Assembly (NCBI RefSeq): GCF_014323705.1
Contig: NZ_JABVEC010000004.1
Location: forward strand, 124,001 to 188,000
Reading direction: 5' to 3'
DNA: 64,000 nt
From: Actinomadura alba
GTDB lineage: Bacteria > Actinomycetota > Actinomycetes > Streptosporangiales > Streptosporangiaceae
Part shown: piece after piece, positions 59,591 through 64,000 of the stretch
How positions within the stretch are numbered: position 1 is the stretch's first letter
Layout of the letters: every line of letters begins with the position of its first letter
Translations under genes and position numbers: made by a program
Notes under the pieces: generated by a model
What the model was told of the DNA's origin: nothing
Seen by the model: only the letters and a program-made list of their open reading frames with translations
Database searches by the model: none

Positions 59591-59648
59591 CCGGCCGTAC
59601 CCGGCCGCCGGCGTCACACTGATCAGGCCCTGATCGGTCGGCCCCGCG

Positions 59649-60644
59649 TCATCCCACCACCTTGGCCATGGCCGCGATGAGGTCGTCCCACAGGTCGTCG
59701 GCGGCCCGGTCGACGGTCCTGCGCCGCGGGTCGGCGTCGTGCCATGCGACGATCTCGCGGGCGCCCACGGCGAAGGGGACGCGCGCGGTCCAGCCAGGCA
59801 CGAGACGCTTGATCTTGGTGTTGTCGAACACCATCGAGTGGGTCCGGTCACCGAGCAGCGGGGCGCTCAGGTCCGGTTCGACGGCGGCGATCGTCTTCGA
59901 TGGAACATGCACCAGACGCGGCGTCGCCCCGGCGGCCGATCCCATGAGCTCGTAGATCTGATTCCAGCTGAGCACCTCGTCAGAGGTGATGTGGAAACTG
60001 TCGCCGATGGCGAGGGGGTTGCCGAGGAGCCCGGTGAACGCGGTGGCGAAGTCGGTGTGGTGGGTGAGCGTCCAGAGCGATGTGCCGTCGCCGTGCACCA
60101 CCACCTCGTGACCGCGCCGCATGCGGTCGACGTCGGTCCATCCGGACATGAGCGGAACGTGGGTGCGATCGTAGGTGTGCGAAGGCCGCACGATCGTCAC
60201 TGGCAGACCCGAGGTCCGGTGCGCGTCGATCAGCAACCGCTCGCAGGCGATCTTGTCGCGGGAGTACTGGGACATGGGGTTGCGGAGCGGCGTCGACTCG
60301 ACGATGGGCAGGCGCTGTGGAGGTGTCTGGTAGGCGGACGCGGAACCGATGAACAGGTACTGCCCGGTCCGGTCGCCGAACGCCTCGACACTCGCCTGCG
60401 CCTGCTCGGGGGTGTAGGCGAGGAAGTCGGCCACCGCGTCGAAGTGCCGGCCCCCGAGGGTCCGCCGTACCGCGCCGGCGTCGCGGATGTCGGCGCGGAG
60501 CACCTCGGCCGCGTCCGGAGCGGGGCGGGCGCTGGAGGTGCCGCGATTGATCATCGTGACGTCCATGCCGGCCGCGACGGCGGCGTCCACGCAGGCGGAG
60601 CTGATCACCCCGGTGCCACCGATGAACAGAACCCTCAACGACAT
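59649..60644 (-). CDS. NAD-dependent epimerase/dehydratase family protein
   Basis: This 331-residue extended short-chain dehydrogenase has the N-terminal MSLRVLFIGGTGVISSACV nucleotide motif, YLFIGSASAYQ with the catalytic Ser region, SRDKIACERLL near residue 135 (in place of the usual YxxxK, the spacing shows SQYSRDK) and VTIVRPSHTYDR. It resembles reductases acting on sugars or isoprenoid-like substrates, but the substrate is unknown. ATG 60644 has GGAAGG 4 bases upstream. It is the last gene of a minus-strand group beginning with the sulfite oxidase-like gene, 29 bases after the membrane protein. Confidence 0.88.
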   Translation of the reverse strand: MSLRVLFIGGTGVISSACVDAAVAAGMDVTMINRGTSSARPAPDAAEVLRADIRDAGAVRRTLGGRHFDAVADFLAYTPEQAQASVEAFGDRTGQYLFIGSASAYQTPPQRLPIVESTPLRNPMSQYSRDKIACERLLIDAHRTSGLPVTIVRPSHTYDRTHVPLMSGWTDVDRMRRGHEVVVHGDGTSLWTLTHHTDFATAFTGLLGNPLAIGDSFHITSDEVLSWNQIYELMGSAAGATPRLVHVPSKTIAAVEPDLSAPLLGDRTHSMVFDNTKIKRLVPGWTARVPFAVGAREIVAWHDADPRRRTVDRAADDLWDDLIAAMAKVVG

Positions 60645-60673
60645 GCCTTCCGTCCTTTCGTCGCGGCGGCCGC

Positions 60674-61300
60674 TCACGAGGCGGTCAGCACCGTGAGCGC
60701 CCCCGCGCAGATCAGCGCGAAGGCCCAGAGCCGGTCGAGATTGAACCACGCCCTGCGCAGCACCGTCAGCCCCATCACGTCGTAGGCGAGCACCGCGATC
60801 ACACCCGCGACGGCCAGCATCGCCAGCGTGTGCACACCCGTGACGAACACGGCCGCGCCGACGGGGCCGGAGGACAGGCCGTGGTCGTGGCCGGAGGGAG
60901 CCGCCGAGGTGGTCAGTACCGGGAGCAGCATCAGCCCGGCGCCGTGCACCGACGACATCAGGAACGACCAGCACCCGAGCTGCCACAGCGACAGTTTCAT
61001 GCCGACCCAGCGGAAATGCCGCTTCGACAGCAGCCGCCACAGCCCGAAGCCCACCAGCACGACCCCGCCGCCGATGGCGACGATCCGGGTGGTGAGCACC
61101 GACCCGGTCGTCGTCACCACGAGGGCGACGACGCCCACCGACGCCGCGTGCCCGCAGGCGATCGCGGGCAGCGACTGCAGTACCAGCGCGCGGCTGCGCT
61201 CCTGTAAACCGCGGGCGACCGCGAACAGCCAGCCCATCCCCGGGTTGAGCCCGTGGAAGGCGCCGAGCGCGACCAGCGCGGCCAGCGACCCCTCGGTCAC
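60674..61300 (-). CDS. Polytopic membrane protein following SBP56
   Basis: This 208-residue protein has five or six hydrophobic helices. It contains GAFHGLNPGMGWLFAVARGLQ near the N-terminus, CGHAASVGVVALVV, a SSVHGAGLMLLPVL segment and an exposed SGHDHGLSSG loop. The FHGLNPG motif recalls the HxxxPGHG helix of NicO/RcnA-type metal exporters, a loose likeness only. GTG 61300 overlaps the SBP56 stop codon (GTGA), so the two are translationally coupled and probably work together. A role in moving a metal or a sulfur compound is inferred from context. Confidence 0.75.
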   Translation of the reverse strand: MTEGSLAALVALGAFHGLNPGMGWLFAVARGLQERSRALVLQSLPAIACGHAASVGVVALVVTTTGSVLTTRIVAIGGGVVLVGFGLWRLLSKRHFRWVGMKLSLWQLGCWSFLMSSVHGAGLMLLPVLTTSAAPSGHDHGLSSGPVGAAVFVTGVHTLAMLAVAGVIAVLAYDVMGLTVLRRAWFNLDRLWAFALICAGALTVLTAS

Positions 61301-62694
61301 GGGTAGCAGTACGAGTCCGAGGACGCGTCGCCGCCCTGCAACCGCGTCTGGTGCGGGCGCAGGCCGCGGAAGTCGTCGCCATGCGGGAAGAACCGCTCGT
61401 CGAAGCCGAACTCGGCGCCCGAGTCCAGCTTGGCCATCCAGGCGCCGACCCCGTCGGGGTAGAACTGGTCGTCCCACGCCCCGTACAGCGAGTTGGTCAC
61501 GTAGACGCGTTTCCCGTCGCGGCTGACCTCGACCATCTGCGGCCCGCCGGAGAGCGGAAGGTCGGGTGCGGCCGGGTGGGGCGTGCGCCGGACGATCCCG
61601 CCGATCCGCACCGATCCCGCCTCGACCGGGTGGAACGGGTCGGACACGTCGTAGCGCTTGAGCTCGCCGGTGCCCCAGCAGGAGACGTAGAGGTACTTGT
61701 CGTCGACCGAGAGATCGATGTCGGTGATCAGCGGTGGCACGGCGCCGAACGGCTGGATCACCGGGGGCAGGTCCTCGGCGGGCGCCGGTTCGGCCGGGAT
61801 GGTGATGACCTTCTTCGCGGCCCACCGGTCGCCGTCGCGGTGCCACACCCAGACCGACGCGGACAGGTCCTCGACGCTGACGACCACGCCCACGAACCCG
61901 TACTGCCTGGTGGGGTCGTGCGCGGGGCGCAGTTCGAGGACCATCTGGTGCTCGTCGCCAAGGTCGATCGTCTGCTGGTGCCTGCGCTTGCGCAGGTCCC
62001 AGAAGTGCAGGGAGTGGCCGTACTTCCGGCCGAGCAGCAGCTCGCCCACCACCCCGTCCTCGATCATCGATGGGGTGCCCCACTCGGAGGAGACGAGCAC
62101 GTCGTGGGCGATGTGCCACCAGGCGTCGTAGGCGAAGTACTGCGGGCCCCGGTCCACCTCCCAGCGGCCGAGCACGTCGAAGGAGGTGTGGTCGAGCAGC
62201 GCGATCCCGCCGGGGCCGTCGTTGCCGCCGGCCCCGCCGAGCGCGGTCACGTAGATCCCCTCCGGCCCGCAGTGCACGGTGTGCGGGCGCGAGTAGCCCG
62301 CGCGCTTGGCGAGTTCGTCCGCTTCGAGCACCTTGACGATCTCGGGGCTGGTCGGCCGGTCCTTGGTGTCGACGACATAGATGCGCGACGACCGCAGCCC
62401 GGGCACGATGAGGTAGCGGCGCTCGACATGCGGATGCGGAGCGTACGGGCACAGCGCGCTGCTGCACGCGTTCCAGCCGAAGTGGTGCAGCTCGTCGCCG
62501 GTGTAGGGCAGCTCGGTCCACCCGACCACCGACCCGTAGGACGCGGAATCGGCATCGACGTCGAGCACCGCGATGGCGTCGGGCTTCTGCGCGGCGCGGT
62601 CGAAGGCCGCGACGTAGGCGAGTTTCTCCGGCGGCGCCGCGATCGCGTCACGCGGCGAGGCGTAGAAGCTGGGATCGGCTTTCCAGAGCGCCAT
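61297..62694 (-). CDS. Selenium-binding protein 56 family / methanethiol oxidase
   Basis: This 465-residue beta-propeller protein belongs to the SBP56 family, whose bacterial members (MtoX) and human SELENBP1 oxidise methanethiol to formaldehyde, H2S and H2O2 using copper. Key blocks are ELHHFGWNACSSALC, RYLIVPGLRSSRIYVVDT, RPHTVHCGPEGIYVTALG, YDAWWHIAHDVLVSSEWGTP, GHSLHFWDLRKRRHQQTID, DIDLSVDDKYLYVSCWGTGEL and DGKRVYVTNSLY. No signal peptide is visible, unlike some periplasmic MtoX. It is coupled to the membrane protein downstream and lies next to a sulfite oxidase-like gene. Confidence 0.92.
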   Translation of the reverse strand: MALWKADPSFYASPRDAIAAPPEKLAYVAAFDRAAQKPDAIAVLDVDADSASYGSVVGWTELPYTGDELHHFGWNACSSALCPYAPHPHVERRYLIVPGLRSSRIYVVDTKDRPTSPEIVKVLEADELAKRAGYSRPHTVHCGPEGIYVTALGGAGGNDGPGGIALLDHTSFDVLGRWEVDRGPQYFAYDAWWHIAHDVLVSSEWGTPSMIEDGVVGELLLGRKYGHSLHFWDLRKRRHQQTIDLGDEHQMVLELRPAHDPTRQYGFVGVVVSVEDLSASVWVWHRDGDRWAAKKVITIPAEPAPAEDLPPVIQPFGAVPPLITDIDLSVDDKYLYVSCWGTGELKRYDVSDPFHPVEAGSVRIGGIVRRTPHPAAPDLPLSGGPQMVEVSRDGKRVYVTNSLYGAWDDQFYPDGVGAWMAKLDSGAEFGFDERFFPHGDDFRGLRPHQTRLQGGDASSDSYCYP

Positions 62695-62782
62695 GGAACT
62701 TCTCCCGAGATCGATCCGGCGGTGTGCGGACGGGTGGGCGAGTGGAGGCCGGCGGCGACGCCCCCGGGGGGCCGACAGAGCC

Positions 62783-64000
62783 TCACACTACGGTGACGGG
62801 GTGCCGGACGACAGCACCGAAGAGATAACCCAGCGTGTTGTACGGTGCCTGGTCCGGCTGGGTGGCCCCCGTCTCGTCCGTGGCCCTGGCCAGCAGCACG
62901 TGCGGGCCCGGCCGCCGGGGCGTCCAGCGGAACTCCCAGCGCCGCCAGGCGGTCGCGGACGGCTGACCGCCGGAGTGCGCCGCCTGCCAGCTCGCGCCGC
63001 CGTCGACGCTGACCTCGACCCGCCGGATCCGGCCGCCGCCCGACCATGACCGCCCGCGCAGCGTGTGCGCGCGCCCGGCCTCGACGCGGGCGTCCCACGG
63101 CAGCTCGAAGGCGCTCTTGACGACCATGCGCGTGAGCGGCGGGCCGCCCTCCGGGGGATGATCCGGACCGAACAGCCGGTAGAACTGGGTGTTCCAGGGA
63201 GAGAACAGGGGCTGGTCGGACACCTGAATGTCACCGAGCCACTTGATGGACCCGATCCCCACCCAGGACGGCACCACCAGCCGTACCGGGAAGCCGTGAT
63301 CGGGCGGGAGCGGACGGCCGTTCATCTCATAGGCCAGCAGCACGTCGTCGAGGGCCTTGGCCACCGGCAGCGGCCGGCGGACCCGGCCCAGGTTCACCCC
63401 CTTGTCGACGAACTCGGCGTCGAGCCCGCGCGGCAGGACGTCGACCGCCCGGCGGGTGAGCCCCGCCCGGTCGAGCACCGTCGCCAGTCGCACGCCGCGC
63501 CAGCGCGCCACCCCCACCGCGCCGAGCCGCCAGGGGGTTCCCGACACCGTCTGGCCCTGCTGGGAGCTGAAGAAGCCACGGCCGTTGCCGGTGCACTCGA
63601 TGAAGGCGGTGAGCGACTCGGCCGGCAGAGCGAGCAGGTCCTCGTAGGAGAACTCGACCGGCCGGTCCTCGGCGGGGGCGCCGCGCAGCCCGGAGCCCCA
63701 CAGCCTCAGCCGCCACGTCAGCGCGTCGATCAGCGGGGTGGTGGTGTGGTTGCGCACGAAGAAGCGATCGGCCGGGGTCAGGTGGCCCTGCCCGGACATG
63801 GCCTCCCAGCGGGTCTCGGCGTTCGTGCCGTGCACGACAAAGAGCTCCGGAGGCAGCGGCTTCACGATCGGGCCCTCGGCGGCCGCCCGGCCGGCGCCGG
63901 CGAGCACCCGGGTGGCGCCCGTGCCCGCGTGGCCAGTTCCGGCGTGACCGGTGCCCGCGTGGGCGGTGCCGCCGACGGCCTGGCCGGTGCCCGCGATCGC
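62783..64000 (-). CDS. Sulfite oxidase-like molybdoenzyme, 5' end beyond the window
   Basis: This protein of at least 405 residues has the full sulfite oxidase fold. The molybdopterin domain shows FFVRNHTTTP, the molybdenum-ligating Cys in TAFIECTGNGRGFF, DHGFPVRLVVPSWVGIGSIKWLGDI and NTQFYRLFGPD. The C-terminal dimerisation domain shows RIRRVEVSVDGGASW and WEFRWTPRRPGPHVLLARATD. The frame stays open to base 64000 through an AGTGHAGTG-type repeat that reads like the region after an export signal, so the start is outside; GTG 63907 is an internal candidate. It precedes the SBP56 gene by 88 bases, suggesting a sulfur-oxidising unit. Confidence 0.9.
   Translation of the reverse strand, partial: AIAGTGQAVGGTAHAGTGHAGTGHAGTGATRVLAGAGRAAAEGPIVKPLPPELFVVHGTNAETRWEAMSGQGHLTPADRFFVRNHTTTPLIDALTWRLRLWGSGLRGAPAEDRPVEFSYEDLLALPAESLTAFIECTGNGRGFFSSQQGQTVSGTPWRLGAVGVARWRGVRLATVLDRAGLTRRAVDVLPRGLDAEFVDKGVNLGRVRRPLPVAKALDDVLLAYEMNGRPLPPDHGFPVRLVVPSWVGIGSIKWLGDIQVSDQPLFSPWNTQFYRLFGPDHPPEGGPPLTRMVVKSAFELPWDARVEAGRAHTLRGRSWSGGGRIRRVEVSVDGGASWQAAHSGGQPSATAWRRWEFRWTPRRPGPHVLLARATDETGATQPDQAPYNTLGYLFGAVVRHPVTVV

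Noticed and set aside
59621..59635. GATCAGG/CCTGATC dyad as a terminator between two convergent genes
   Set aside because: With a one-base centre the usable stem is only five or six pairs, too weak to call alone.

Overview
The window is very GC-rich, densely packed chromosomal DNA from a filamentous actinomycete. The markers are BldD, mIHF, a PASTA-domain Ser/Thr kinase, a degenerate PriA, GTG/TTG starts, and gene order shared with Streptomyces and, in part, Mycobacterium. Detailed protein flavour and order fit the Streptosporangiales (Streptosporangiaceae-like); that placement is inference. No IS element, prophage, CRISPR array, tRNA or rRNA was seen. Most of the window is core genome, with a more accessory right end.

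Region 1 (1-19997) holds an EamA transporter fragment, an internally duplicated protein, a type I-beta DAHP synthase preceded by a Trp-codon mini-ORF and a strong hairpin, a YedY-like oxidoreductase and an orphan LytTR regulator. A PASTA kinase and endonuclease IV follow. Then come thiO-thiS-thiG under a TPP riboswitch, an FAD reductase, an Rv2175c-type DNA-binding protein, thiE, a 53-residue conserved protein, a second Ser/Thr kinase, a polyprenyl diphosphate synthase, an acyltransferase, metF, a GNAT protein, a YbaK-like deacylase and an L,D-transpeptidase. The aro-kinase-Rv2175c-polyprenyl synthase-metF order recalls M. tuberculosis Rv2178c-Rv2172c.

Region 2 (about 20000-50310) is housekeeping. 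A HEPN-family gene sits behind a perfect actinobacterial SOS box. bldD diverges from the pyrimidine operon pyrR-pyrB-pyrC-carA-carB-pyrK-pyrD-pyrF, which has a PyrR-binding, SD-masking RNA leader. mihF, gmk, rpoZ, coaBC, metK, priA, an unknown 590-residue protein, def-fmt-rsmB, a PAP2 phosphatase and rpe follow. The riboflavin operon ribE-(small membrane protein)-ribBA-ribH comes next behind an FMN riboswitch, then hisG and a PH-domain membrane protein. hisE is absent from its usual place between ribH and hisG.

Region 3 (50311-64000) is accessory: a PucR-type regulator divergent from a large LuxR-family (LAL) regulator, a secreted VanX-like dipeptidase, a sodium:solute symporter with a small membrane partner, soxR divergent from an NDH-2-like flavoprotein, an NAD-dependent epimerase, and a probable sulfur module (SBP56/methanethiol oxidase, membrane protein, sulfite-oxidase-like molybdoenzyme cut by the window edge).

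A recurring feature is a TANNNT hexamer ending 6-7 nt before the start codon with no Shine-Dalgarno (PASTA kinase, FAD reductase, Rv2175c-like, polyprenyl synthase, metF, GNAT, priA, 39445 gene, soxR), which suggests many leaderless mRNAs. No wholly new multigene system was found. The best leads are the aroF leader, the SOS-controlled HEPN gene, the PnuC-like remnant in the rib operon, the BldD site on its own promoter, and the SBP56 module.
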